This document shows positions 42,646-50,777 of a stretch of DNA of 58,563 nucleotides, one piece after another. Positions within the stretch are counted from its first letter, which is position 1; each line of letters begins with the position of its first letter. The notes under the pieces were generated by a model. It saw only the letters and a list, made by a program, of their open reading frames with translations, ran no database searches and was not told where the DNA came from. The stretch is from positions 1-58,563 of the forward strand of contig CAZQIZ010000018.1 of NCBI GenBank assembly GCA_964593585.1. The letters are read 5' to 3'. This DNA is from JACQFV01 sp964593585 (GTDB lineage Bacteria; Zixibacteria; MSB-5A5; WJJR01). Made by a program: the position numbers and the translations under genes.

Positions 42646-43149
42646 GTGCGACGTTACGAACAGGTCGTCAGGCAGCATCAGGACCGGGTGTTCAGTTACG
42701 CATACTATGCGCTGGGCTCGCGCGAGGAGGCCGAGGATGTCGCCCAGGATGTGTTCATCCGGTTGTGGGACCACTGGACCGAATTGAACCAGGCAAACGT
42801 CACCGGCTGGATCATCCGGGTGGCGCGTAACGCCTGCCTCGACCGGCTCCGTCAGCGTCAGACTCGTGCCGCGCTCCTGCACGAACACTTTGGCGGCCGC
42901 GAGCCCTACACCGAGCCGGAGCCGGAGGCCGGCGGGAACCGTGTGGCGCTCCGGCGGCAGATCGAGGCGGCAATCCGTGAATTGGACGAGCCCTACCGGA
43001 GCATCGTCATCCTGCGCGAAATCGACGAGCATTCGTATGAGGCGATTGCCTCGGCGCTGACGATGCCGCTGAACACGGTGAAGGTCTATCTGCACCGGGC
43101 GCGGAAAATGCTGCGGGAGCGATTGAAAGGGATCTATGAATCGGCTTGA
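42646..43149 (+). CDS. ECF RNA polymerase sigma factor
   Basis: 167 residues with region 2 (RYEQVVRQHQDRVFSYAYYALGSREEAEDVAQDVFIRLW in parts) and region 4 (LDEPYRSIVILREIDEHSYEAIASALTMPLNTVKVYLHRARK in parts), and no regions 1 or 3, as in ECF sigma factors. GTG 42646 is the only start in this frame before the domain. It overlaps the anti-sigma gene by 14 bp. The gene order sigma, anti-sigma, DUF4252, DUF4252 is a recurrent set in FCB bacteria. Confidence 0.94.
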   Translation: MRRYEQVVRQHQDRVFSYAYYALGSREEAEDVAQDVFIRLWDHWTELNQANVTGWIIRVARNACLDRLRQRQTRAALLHEHFGGREPYTEPEPEAGGNRVALRRQIEAAIRELDEPYRSIVILREIDEHSYEAIASALTMPLNTVKVYLHRARKMLRERLKGIYESA

Positions 43150-43690
43150 AGCGAACACCTGTGAACAATACCAGGACGTGATCGAGGCCTACCTCGACGG
43201 CGAGCTTGCCGCGTTGGAGCGCGCGGCGCTGGAAGCGCACATGATCGTCTGCGCCGCCTGCGGCGAGCAGTTGGCGCTGGGACGTCGGGTACGCGCGGGG
43301 CTGGATGCGCTGCCGGTGCTCGTGTCTCCGCCTTCGGTCGCCGCCGCCGCGTTGGCGTACGCGTCGGCGCATCCGCGGCCGTCGCGACGGCCCTGGTGGT
43401 GGGTGAAGTGGACGCCGGCGCTGGCCGGCGCGGTGGCGCTGGTTCTGCTGGCCATTACCGGATATGTGGGGCAACGCAGCCAACCCGCTTTGCCGCAATA
43501 CACGCGCGCTGAACTTGCGCAGGCGCGTGCCGAGGCGAAATGGGCGTTGGTGTTCATCAGTCAACTGTCGCGCAAGACCACAGACGGTGTCCGCAGCGAA
43601 GTGCTCGATCATCATGTGACACGCAACCTGCGGCGCGCGATCGACCGGAAACCGGACACGAACATGAAGGAGAATGAACATGCGAGTTAA
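43136..43690 (+). CDS. anti-sigma factor with zinc-finger (zf-HC2) domain
   Basis: 184 residues. An N-terminal zinc anti-sigma domain has the HxxxCxxC motif HMIVCAAC preceded by EAYLDGELAALERAALEAH, then a membrane helix (ALAGAVALVLLAITGYVG) near residues 98-115 and a periplasmic tail. It should hold the ECF sigma factor at the membrane until a signal acts on the tail. It overlaps both neighbours (14 bp with sigma, 11 bp with the DUF4252 gene). Confidence 0.9.
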   Translation: MNRLEANTCEQYQDVIEAYLDGELAALERAALEAHMIVCAACGEQLALGRRVRAGLDALPVLVSPPSVAAAALAYASAHPRPSRRPWWWVKWTPALAGAVALVLLAITGYVGQRSQPALPQYTRAELAQARAEAKWALVFISQLSRKTTDGVRSEVLDHHVTRNLRRAIDRKPDTNMKENEHAS

Positions 43691-44264
43691 ATGGCTGTTG
43701 ACGGCGGCGCTGTGGATGATCGTTGCGACTCTCGCCCATGCCGGGATCGAGCAGCATCCGGGGTATGTCGACTTTGCCAAGTTTGGGCTGGGCGCCGGCG
43801 AGGAGGCGACGGTCGAGGTCAACTTGCGTGGACCGATGCTGAAGCTGGCGGCGGCGGCTTCGGAAGAGGACGATCCTGACGTCAGCGCGATGATCTCCGG
43901 CCTGGAGGGCATCTTTGTGCGCGCCTACGAACTGCAGGACCGCTCCGCGGCGGGGTTCGAAAAGGCGATCGCCACGATCAGCGGGCACTTGCAGCAGAGC
44001 GGCTGGGAGACGATTGTCAAGGTGCGCGAACGCGACGAGCGCGCGCACATCGCCGTGAAGATGCAGGGCGACAGCATTGTCGGCATGACGGTCTTGGCGA
44101 TGGATGAGAACGACGCCGACAACGAGGTGGTCTTCGTCAACATCGTGGGCGTCATCGATCTGGCCCGCATCGGGCGTCTGGGGCGCAGCTTCGACCTCGA
44201 TGTCGATGCCCTCGACAGCCTCGAACGCGAAGCGGTTAAGCGGGACTCAACCCGGAGGCGGTAG
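43680..44264 (+). CDS. DUF4252 family exported protein
   Basis: 194 residues with a signal peptide (WLLTAALWMIVATLAHA). The mature part follows the DUF4252 pattern: a pair of helices (VSAMISGLEGIFVRAYEL), IATISGHLQQSGWETIVKVRERDE with the W and charged block, and VFVNIVGVIDLARIGRL. Function of the family is unknown. Two ATGs are six bases apart (43674 and 43680); the AAGGAG site at 43666 favours 43680. Part of the ECF operon and probably a target or partner of that regulon. Confidence 0.88.
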   Translation: MRVKWLLTAALWMIVATLAHAGIEQHPGYVDFAKFGLGAGEEATVEVNLRGPMLKLAAAASEEDDPDVSAMISGLEGIFVRAYELQDRSAAGFEKAIATISGHLQQSGWETIVKVRERDERAHIAVKMQGDSIVGMTVLAMDENDADNEVVFVNIVGVIDLARIGRLGRSFDLDVDALDSLEREAVKRDSTRRR

Positions 44265-44282
44265 CCCGGCGGGAGGTGGAAG

Positions 44283-44837
44283 ATGCGCAAATCACGGTTT
44301 GCAATCGCCGCGGCGGTCATCGCCTTCGCGCTCTCCAGCACGGGCTGCTACCGGGCGGTGCGTCTGGAACGGATGTGCGGGGAAATCCTCGATGCCTGCC
44401 CCGATGCCCGGTTTGAGCGGGATTTCTCGCTGTCACTGGGCGGGGTGAGTTGGGACATCCTGAAAAGCATCGCGTTGGCCGCCGACAAGGATGATCCCGA
44501 TGTGCGGAACTATGTCGGAAAACTGAGCAAGATCGAATTGGTGGTCTACGAGGCGCGGGGGATTCGTAAGTCGGACGCGCGCGCCATCGGCGAGATTGTG
44601 CGGAGCCGTCTGGATGAGGATTGGTCGCTGATGGTCAAGGCGGTGGATGATGATGATTTGGTTTGGATTCACGCCCGCGAGGACGGCGACCACATCCGCG
44701 AAATGCAGATTGCCTCCTTCGATGGCGACGAGTTTGTAATCGTGCGGCTCTCCGGGGCTCTGGATGACATGCTGGAGAAGGCCGTCGCCGACCACGGCGG
44801 CTTCACCGACAAGATTGTGGGGAGCGCGCGCAATTGA
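44283..44837 (+). CDS. DUF4252 family lipoprotein
   Basis: 184 residues; the signal ends in the lipobox LSSTGC, so it is a lipoprotein. The mature domain is a paralog of the upstream protein (SKIELVVYEARGI, VRSRLDEDWSLMVKAVDDDDLVWIHARED in parts, VIVRLSGALDDMLEKA). It follows 18 bp after the first DUF4252 gene and is the last gene before a strong terminator at 44864-44892. The pair of one soluble and one lipid-anchored paralog is typical of this set. Confidence 0.88.
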   Translation: MRKSRFAIAAAVIAFALSSTGCYRAVRLERMCGEILDACPDARFERDFSLSLGGVSWDILKSIALAADKDDPDVRNYVGKLSKIELVVYEARGIRKSDARAIGEIVRSRLDEDWSLMVKAVDDDDLVWIHAREDGDHIREMQIASFDGDEFVIVRLSGALDDMLEKAVADHGGFTDKIVGSARN

Positions 44838-44863
44838 GAAGAAGAGCCGCGATGACCCTGAGG

Positions 44864-44892
44864 GCGGCCCGGATGGGCCGCTTCTTTTTTTC
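44864..44892 (+). terminator. Rho-independent terminator of the ECF operon
   Basis: GCGGCCC and GGGCCGC (44864-44881) form a perfect seven-base stem with a GGAT loop, followed by a T-rich run interrupted once. It lies 27 bp after the second DUF4252 gene. Confidence 0.9.
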
Positions 44893-44953
44893 CGGGACCG
44901 GGCTGGTTCTCATCGCCGCGCTTTGCTATTGTGAGCTGACGAGGAGCGCCGCC

Positions 44954-45736
44954 ATGAAAATCTATCAGGTCGATGCCTTTACCGACAAACCCTTTGCCGG
45001 CAATCCCGCCGGCGTCTGTCTGCTGGACCAGCCCGCCGATCCGGCGTGGATGCAGAATGTCGCGATGGAGATGAACCTGGCGGAGACCGCCTTCCTGCAT
45101 CCGGGTGACGATGGGTTTCACCTGCGCTGGTTTACCCCGACGGTGGAAGTCGATCTCTGCGGGCATGCGACACTGGCCAGCGCCCATATCCTGTATGAAC
45201 TCGGCCTGGTGAAGCCCGAGGCGACGGCACGTTTTCATTCTAAGAGCGGGCTTCTGTCTGCGCGCAAGTCCGGCGTATGGATCGAGCTGGATTTCCCCGC
45301 CACTCCGGCCCGGCCGATCGACACGCCGCCCGGACTGGAAAGCGCGCTGGGCATGCGGGCACTCTGGGCCGGGCAGAATCAGTTCGACATCCTGGTCGAG
45401 GTGGAATCCGAGGCGCTGCTGCGCGGGCTGGATCCGGATTGCCGCGCCTTGAAGTCGCTGGGGGGACGCGGCGTCATCGTGACCGCGCGCGCCGCCACTC
45501 CCGGCTACGACTTTGTCTCACGCTTCTTTGCCCCCTGCGCCGGCGTCGACGAAGACCCGGTGACCGGCTCCGCCCATTGCACACTCTGCCCATACTGGGA
45601 AGCGAAGCTCGGCAAGTCGGCAATGATCGGCTACCAGGCCTCAAAACGGGGCGGAGTGGTGCGGGTACGTCGCGAGGCCGATCGGGTGCTGCTCGGCGGG
45701 CAGGCGGTCACTGTGCTGATCGGACAACTGACTTAG
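44954..45736 (+). CDS. PhzF family isomerase
   Basis: 260 residues with the PhzF signature start KIYQVDAFTDKPFAGNPAGVCLL, the catalytic Glu in LAETAFL, the FTPTVEVDLCGHATLASAH segment and the second GSAH box near the C-terminus (DEDPVTGSAHC). The fold is related to diaminopimelate epimerase. PhzF acts in phenazine synthesis, but most homologs outside such clusters act on unknown substrates; no phenazine genes occur here. The ATG at 44954 follows GAGGAG; the frame is open upstream through the terminator, which is not coding. Confidence 0.93.
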   Translation: MKIYQVDAFTDKPFAGNPAGVCLLDQPADPAWMQNVAMEMNLAETAFLHPGDDGFHLRWFTPTVEVDLCGHATLASAHILYELGLVKPEATARFHSKSGLLSARKSGVWIELDFPATPARPIDTPPGLESALGMRALWAGQNQFDILVEVESEALLRGLDPDCRALKSLGGRGVIVTARAATPGYDFVSRFFAPCAGVDEDPVTGSAHCTLCPYWEAKLGKSAMIGYQASKRGGVVRVRREADRVLLGGQAVTVLIGQLT

Positions 45737-45773
45737 GCCATCTACGCGGTTGTGAACACTCCACCTTCTGTTA

Positions 45774-45840
45774 CCCCCGCGTATGCGGGGGTCCAGACCA
45801 AGGATACCGAGGCTGGATTCCCGCTTGCGCGGGAAAGACA
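45774..45840. repeat. REP-like interspersed repeat
   Basis: Two small palindromes, CCCCCGC-GTAT-GCGGGGG (45774-45791) and TTCCCGC-TTGC-GCGGGAA (45818-45835), with the sequence CTGGATTCCCGC between. This matches a very common dispersed bacterial repeat whose minus-strand translation starts MSFPRKRESS and is often miscalled as a protein. It may also end transcripts from the convergent phzF and moaE genes. Confidence 0.65.
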
Positions 45841-45891
45841 ATCACACTTCCGCAGAGCAACGGAACGACGCATGACATTCCGGTGGCGATG

Positions 45892-46323
45892 CTAACTGTC
45901 CGGTGTCTCCCCAACCCAGTGGCTGCCGTTGGTGAAGTGCTCCTTCTTCCAGATCGGCACGGTCTTCTTCAGACGGTCGATGCCGGCGCGGGCGGCGCGA
46001 AAGGCGGCGTCGCGGTGCGCGGCGCCGGCGGAGACCACCACCACCAACTCGCCGACCTGCATGCGGCCGATCCGGTGCACCATCGCCAGCCGGTTGATGG
46101 GAAACTCGCGCATGATTTCCTCGGCGATCTCGCGCATCAGCGCTTCAGCCATCGGCTGATAGCAGTCATACTCGAGCGCGGTCACCGCCTGTCCGCGGGA
46201 GTTGTCGCGCACCAGGCCGGAGAAGGAACAAATTGCGCCGTTGCCCGGCGCCGTCACCAGCGCTTCAATCTCGGCCACGGTGAAAGGGTCGGTACGAATC
46301 GCGATGTGGGGGGCGCTGGGCAT
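45892..46323 (-). CDS. moaE: molybdopterin synthase catalytic subunit
   Basis: 143 residues. MoaE transfers sulfur from the MoaD thiocarboxylate to precursor Z (cPMP) to make molybdopterin. Family features: FSGLVRDNSRGQAVTALEYDCYQPMAE, the HRIGRMQVGELVVVVSAGAAHRDAAFRA core with its catalytic region, and KKTVPIWKKEHF with the substrate-binding lysines. It ends the run moeB-moaD-moaE on the minus strand; the gap to moaD is 78 bp. No moaA or moaC is in the window. Confidence 0.95.
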   Translation of the reverse strand: MPSAPHIAIRTDPFTVAEIEALVTAPGNGAICSFSGLVRDNSRGQAVTALEYDCYQPMAEALMREIAEEIMREFPINRLAMVHRIGRMQVGELVVVVSAGAAHRDAAFRAARAGIDRLKKTVPIWKKEHFTNGSHWVGETPDS

Positions 46324-46401
46324 TGGGTTGATCGTTTCGCGCAGAGCAAAGGGCTGGAAGCCCCCTTGTACAGCGAACAGCGTTACATCCGGTGAGCCGG
46401 C

Positions 46402-46644
46402 TCACCCGCCGGAGACCGGCGGGATGAACGCCACCCGGTCGCCATCGTTAAGCGCGGTGTCGGCGGGCACATACTTCTCATTGACCGCAAACAGCGTTGC
46501 GCGCCGCAGTTCGTCGCTGGCTTTCCCGCCTACCAGTTGCGTGTACACATCGGCGACGGTCAGGCCGGGACGTGCCGCGACGGGGACCTCCCGCTGCCCC
46601 AACAGGTCACGGTAATGGGCGAAGAGTTTGACGATGATCGGCAT
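46402..46644 (-). CDS. moaD: molybdopterin synthase sulfur carrier subunit
   Basis: 80-residue ubiquitin-like protein ending in Gly-Gly (FIPPVSGG), the C-terminus that is adenylated by MoeB and then thiocarboxylated. Typical segments: KLFAHYRDLLG at the start and LFAVNEKYVPADTALNDGDRVAFIPP. It lies between moeB (37 bp upstream) and moaE, matching its partners. Confidence 0.94.
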   Translation of the reverse strand: MPIIVKLFAHYRDLLGQREVPVAARPGLTVADVYTQLVGGKASDELRRATLFAVNEKYVPADTALNDGDRVAFIPPVSGG

Positions 46645-46681
46645 GACATCCGGTTGAGCGCGCGGCGACTCTGGCCGCGCG

Positions 46682-47839
46682 CTAATACCGCGGGATTGAC
46701 GGATCGGCTTCGGCCGCCCAGCGGTCGATCCCGCCTTCGAGGTTCTTCACCTTCTTGAATCCGTGTTTGCGCAGCCAGCCAGAGACCATCTGCGAGCGGA
46801 TGCCATGGTGGCAGAGCACGATGACTTCCTCGTCGCGGCGGGCGGCGATCTCGCCGACCCGCGACGGCAGCGTCCCCATCGGGATCAGCGTGGCGCCGGG
46901 CAGATGCGACATTTGGTACTCGATGGGCTCGCGCACATCGAGGATGAACAGGTTTTCGCCGCGGTCCAGACGGAGTTTGGCCGCGCGCGGCGTGATACGG
47001 GTCTCATCATCGATTTCGGCTTCGCCCAGATCTTCCTCCCCATGATAGACGCAGGTCTCGGCGTAGGCGACCGGCGCGGTGATGGTGGGATGGTTGCCGC
47101 AAAGGGCGCAGTCGCGGTCGCGGGTGATGGTGAACTCATCGAACCGCATCGCCAGCATGTCGATCACCAAGAGGCGGCCGACCATGGTCTCGCCGATGCC
47201 GCAGATCCACTTGATCGCCTCGGCCGCCTGCAAGGACCCCACCACCCCCGGCAATACGCCCAACACACCCGCCTCGGCGCAATTTTGCACCGTGCCGGGT
47301 GGCGGCGGCTCGGCGTGCAGGCAACGGTAGCAGGGGCCCTGCCGGGGGACAAACAGCGACAGACGGCCCTCGAACTGCAGCACGCTGCCGTAGACATTGG
47401 GAAGCCCCAAGAGAACGCAGGCGTCGTTGACGGCATACCGCGTCGGAAAGTTGTCGTTGCCGTCGATGACGATGTCATAGCCGCGCAGGATATCCATGGC
47501 GTTGCCGGCATCGAGACGCTGCGGATGCAGATTGATCGTCAAGTCGCTGCGCAGCGGCGTGAGCCGTTCGGCGGCCACTTCCACCTTGCCCTGCCCCCGG
47601 TCGGGCTCGCCATAGAGGATCTGCCGCTGGAGATTGGACAGATCGACGACATCGTCATCGATTAATCCGAGTGTGCCGATGCCGGCCGCCGCCAGATAGA
47701 GCGCGGCCGGGCATCCCAGCCCGCCGACACCCACGATGGCGACCTTGGCGGCCCGCAGTTTCTCCTGCCCCTCGGCGCCCAGTTGCGGCAACCGGATCTG
47801 TCGCGACCAGCGGCGCAATTGTTCGGGCGTCAGGCTCAT
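46682..47839 (-). CDS. moeB: ThiF/MoeB-type adenylyltransferase fused to a rhodanese domain
   Basis: 385 residues. The N-terminal part is an E1-like enzyme: IVGVGGLGCPAALYL nucleotide site, DDDVVDLSNLQRQ, DGNDNFPTRY, zinc Cys pairs CYRC and CALC, and TVQNCAEAGVLG. The C-terminal ~115 residues are a rhodanese domain with the active Cys in VIVLCHHGIRSQ. This domain order is that of MOCS3/MoeBR-like proteins, which activate the sulfur carrier and deliver sulfur. It starts the moeB-moaD-moaE set. A GNAT gene lies 68 bp upstream on the same strand. Confidence 0.95.
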   Translation of the reverse strand: MSLTPEQLRRWSRQIRLPQLGAEGQEKLRAAKVAIVGVGGLGCPAALYLAAAGIGTLGLIDDDVVDLSNLQRQILYGEPDRGQGKVEVAAERLTPLRSDLTINLHPQRLDAGNAMDILRGYDIVIDGNDNFPTRYAVNDACVLLGLPNVYGSVLQFEGRLSLFVPRQGPCYRCLHAEPPPPGTVQNCAEAGVLGVLPGVVGSLQAAEAIKWICGIGETMVGRLLVIDMLAMRFDEFTITRDRDCALCGNHPTITAPVAYAETCVYHGEEDLGEAEIDDETRITPRAAKLRLDRGENLFILDVREPIEYQMSHLPGATLIPMGTLPSRVGEIAARRDEEVIVLCHHGIRSQMVSGWLRKHGFKKVKNLEGGIDRWAAEADPSIPRY

Positions 47840-47907
47840 GGGAGTATATACATCAGGATTCGGCGAAAAGTAAACGCCGGCGGACGCGGAAACGTGGGGG
47901 GTTCGCT

Positions 47908-48372
47908 TCAGATGGCCGTGGCCGGAGGGATCGGCTTGGTCATCAGATAACGGTCGTGATCGACAAAGCCGAGACGGCGGTACAGTTCCTGCGCGCGGAC
48001 ATTGATCCGCTCAACTTCCAGATGCAGCGAACGCACCCCGGCCGCCCGGCAGGCGCTTTCGGCTGCCTGCAACGCCGCAGCGCCGAGGCCGTGGCTGCGA
48101 TGGGACGGAGCGACATAGAGTTCATCGATAAATGCATCCTGGCCGCGGTGTTCCAGACTGTATCCCCAGGTGAGCACGCAGTAACCGACGATCCGGTCTT
48201 CCGGTTCGATCACCCAAAGCAGACCGCGGGAGGGATTGTCGATCAGCCGCGCCACCACGCCGGTCAGTTCGGCCGCGTCGAAGGGATACCCTTCATGGCG
48301 ATAGTACTCCTCGACCAACGCGATGATGTCGCGGACATCGGCAGGCGCGGCGGGACGGATCGGGTCAGTCAT
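47908..48372 (-). CDS. GNAT family N-acetyltransferase
   Basis: 154 residues with the acetyl-CoA fold: an N-terminal IRPAAPADVRDIIALVEEYY, the central strand DAFIDELYVAPSHRSHGLGAAALQAAE with the (R/Q)xxGxG/A acetyl-CoA loop, and a C-terminal YRRLGFVDHDRYL. Substrate unknown. It overlaps nnr by 4 bp (same strand), so it is translated with it. The start ATG at 48372 matches family length. Confidence 0.9.
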   Translation of the reverse strand: MTDPIRPAAPADVRDIIALVEEYYRHEGYPFDAAELTGVVARLIDNPSRGLLWVIEPEDRIVGYCVLTWGYSLEHRGQDAFIDELYVAPSHRSHGLGAAALQAAESACRAAGVRSLHLEVERINVRAQELYRRLGFVDHDRYLMTKPIPPATAI

Positions 48373-49937
48373 AGGTCGAGCGCCAGGAGCGCATCGGGGA
48401 TGGCGTTGACAAGATCGGAGGCCAGAAGCGCGCGCTGGCCGAGTTCGTATGCGCCGCCATCACCGGCCAGGCCATGGACGTAGACGCCGGCGAGCGCCGC
48501 GCTCAGCGGTTCGACTCCCTGGGCCAGCAGCGATCCGATGATCCCGGTTAACACATCACCGACACCGCCGGTTGCCATTCCGGCGTTGCCAGTGGGATTG
48601 AGATAGAGCCATCCCTCGGGATCGGCCACAAATGTCGGCGCGCCTTTCATCACCACCACGCAACCGAATCGCCGCGCGGCGGCCACGGCGGCGCCCTCGC
48701 GGTCGGAGGCGATCGCGGCGTTGTCCTGGTTTAGTAACCTGGCCATTTCGCCGACATGCGGCGTGATGATCAGCGGCACTTCGCTGTCGGCTTCGAGGCA
48801 GCGGACATCGCGGGCGCAGGCGTTGAGGCCATCAGCATCGAGCACCATGGGCCGGGGACGGCGTTCAACCAGCCGGCGGATCAGTTCCTGAGTTTCGTGA
48901 TGGGTCGACAGGCCGGGCCCGACCGCGAGCGCATTGGCGGACTCGGCCAATTCCAGGATCGCGCCCAGCGCGCGCCGGGCGATCACGCGCTTCGTGCGCA
49001 CTTCGGGAAGCGGGCGCACCACGGTTTCCGGAGAGCCGGCATCGACAGTGTCCACCAACGACTCCGGGACCGCCGCATACGCCAATCCCAATCCGGTGCG
49101 AAGCGCCGCCGACGCGGCCAGCACAACCGCGCCGGTCATCCCGGCCGAACCGCCAACGAGGAGGAGTTTGCCGAAAAGCCCCTTGTGGCCGTCGGGAGGA
49201 CGTGCCGGGAGCGCTTCGCGGACAAAGTCGTTGGTGATCAGCCGGAGCTTTATCGCCTCGGCGTCGATGGCCTCCTGCGGGATGCCGATGTCGATGGTGG
49301 ATAATTCTCCAATATGGCCGCGTCCGGGCCAAAGCCATTGACCGCGCTTGAGCGCCGCCAGCGTGTAGGTGCGATCGGCGCGGATGGCCGGCACGCGGAG
49401 CGCGCCGGTTTCGCCATCCAGCCCGGAGGGTGTGTCGACCGCGATGATGATGGCGCCGGCGGCGTTGGCTGCCTCGATCAACTGCGCGGTCAGCCCGGTG
49501 ATCTCGCCGCGGAATCCGGTGCCAAAGATGGCATCGACGATCAGGTCACAGCCGTCGAGATCGGGAATAGCACGGGCCGAATCGATGGACACGATCTCGA
49601 GGCCGAGCGCACGGACACGGTCGGCGTTGACGCGCGCATCGCCGCGCAGCGCATCGACATGCCCGAGGAGAAAGACAGCAACCTGCGAACCCGCTTCATG
49701 CAGATACCGCGCAATGACCATCCCGTCGCCGCCGTTGTTGCCCGGTCCGCAGAGGATTGCCACGCGCCGCTCGGCGGCTTCGCCTTCAAAGTAGTCCGCA
49801 ATGATGCGCGCGGCGATCCCGCTTCCGGCATTCTCCATCAAGGTCAATCCGGGAATCCCCATACCCTGGATGGCGCGTTCATCAATGGCGCGCATCTGCG
49901 CGGGTGTTACGATGGGCGGCAGGTCGTGGGGATGCAT
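48369..49937 (-). CDS. nnr: bifunctional NAD(P)H-hydrate epimerase / ADP-dependent dehydratase
   Basis: 522 residues with both halves of the hydrate repair enzyme: an N-terminal YjeF_N epimerase (MRAIDERAIQGMGIPGLTLMENAG, VAILCGPGNNGGDGMVIARYL) and a C-terminal ribokinase-like dehydratase (GSAGMTGAVVLAASAALRTG, LNPTGNAGMATGGVGDVLTGIIG). It repairs damaged NAD(P)H that has been hydrated. It is in the minus-strand run that includes pyrF upstream (6 bp gap) and the GNAT gene downstream. Confidence 0.95.
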   Translation of the reverse strand: MHPHDLPPIVTPAQMRAIDERAIQGMGIPGLTLMENAGSGIAARIIADYFEGEAAERRVAILCGPGNNGGDGMVIARYLHEAGSQVAVFLLGHVDALRGDARVNADRVRALGLEIVSIDSARAIPDLDGCDLIVDAIFGTGFRGEITGLTAQLIEAANAAGAIIIAVDTPSGLDGETGALRVPAIRADRTYTLAALKRGQWLWPGRGHIGELSTIDIGIPQEAIDAEAIKLRLITNDFVREALPARPPDGHKGLFGKLLLVGGSAGMTGAVVLAASAALRTGLGLAYAAVPESLVDTVDAGSPETVVRPLPEVRTKRVIARRALGAILELAESANALAVGPGLSTHHETQELIRRLVERRPRPMVLDADGLNACARDVRCLEADSEVPLIITPHVGEMARLLNQDNAAIASDREGAAVAAARRFGCVVVMKGAPTFVADPEGWLYLNPTGNAGMATGGVGDVLTGIIGSLLAQGVEPLSAALAGVYVHGLAGDGGAYELGQRALLASDLVNAIPDALLALDL

Positions 49938-49943
49938 GGCGGC

Positions 49944-50753
49944 TCAAGGCGCGATCAGACATTTCATTTCCGCGGCGTACCAGGCGCTTTTGGCGGCGGC
50001 GGCTTCGGCGAAATCATCGCCGGCGGAGGCGTAGAGAATGTCCCGCGACACATTGACCAAAGCCGGCGCGCCATCGGCGGCGGCGGCGGAGAGCGTGGCG
50101 GCCAGGTCGCCGCCCTGAGCGCCGATGCCGGGGATCAGAAGCGGCGCATGGGGCGCCTGCGCGCGCACATCGGCGATCAACGAAGCGTGACGCGCCCCCA
50201 CCACCAAGCCATAGGGGCCCGGCATCCGGTCCAGGAGGTGGATGACACGGTGGTAGATGCGCTCGTTGGTCTCGGTTGAGGTCACTGTCTGTATATCGAC
50301 CGATCCGGGGTTGGAGGTCAGGCAGAGCACAATCGGGACACATCCGGGAAACTCAAAGAACGGCTCGAGGGCGTCGCGGCCCAGGTAGGGGTTGACCGTG
50401 GCGGCGTCGCCGCGCAGATGCTCGAAGAGAAACCGGGCATACAGCCGCGAGGTGTTGCCGATGTCGCCGCGCTTACCATCGAGCACCGTCGGGATCTCGG
50501 CGGGAATCTCGGCCAAGAGCCGCTCCAGTTGCGCGATCCCGACGGAACCGAAGGCCTCGAAGAAGGCGAGATTGGGTTTAAAGGCGCAGGCATAGGGCGC
50601 GGTTGCCTGCACAATCCGCCGGCAAAACTCATAGAGCGGCTGCGTCGAAGATGCGCAAGACGCCGGCAGTTTGGCCGCGTCGGGGTCGAGGCCAACACAC
50701 AAAAGCGCCCCCGTCGCCTGCCGCCGCGCTGCCAGTTTTTCGAGGAATCCCAC
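49944..50753 (-). CDS. pyrF: orotidine 5'-phosphate decarboxylase (type 2)
   Basis: Converts OMP to UMP, the last step of pyrimidine synthesis. 269 residues, in the longer type-2 subfamily: LLCVGLDPDAAKLP near the start, KPNLAFFEAFG, the catalytic DGKRGDIGNTS, LCLTSNPGS, and the GIGAQGGDLAATL phosphate site. The ATG at 50753 agrees with the family. Gaps are 24 bp from the ABC gene and 6 bp to nnr. Confidence 0.96.
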   Translation of the reverse strand: MGFLEKLAARRQATGALLCVGLDPDAAKLPASCASSTQPLYEFCRRIVQATAPYACAFKPNLAFFEAFGSVGIAQLERLLAEIPAEIPTVLDGKRGDIGNTSRLYARFLFEHLRGDAATVNPYLGRDALEPFFEFPGCVPIVLCLTSNPGSVDIQTVTSTETNERIYHRVIHLLDRMPGPYGLVVGARHASLIADVRAQAPHAPLLIPGIGAQGGDLAATLSAAAADGAPALVNVSRDILYASAGDDFAEAAAAKSAWYAAEMKCLIAP

Positions 50754-50777
50754 GGTGGTCTCCTTGGTCAGGGGAAG

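Noticed and set aside
45641..45841. A small protein starting MSFPRKRESS
   Set aside because: This is the well-known false gene inside a dispersed palindromic repeat.
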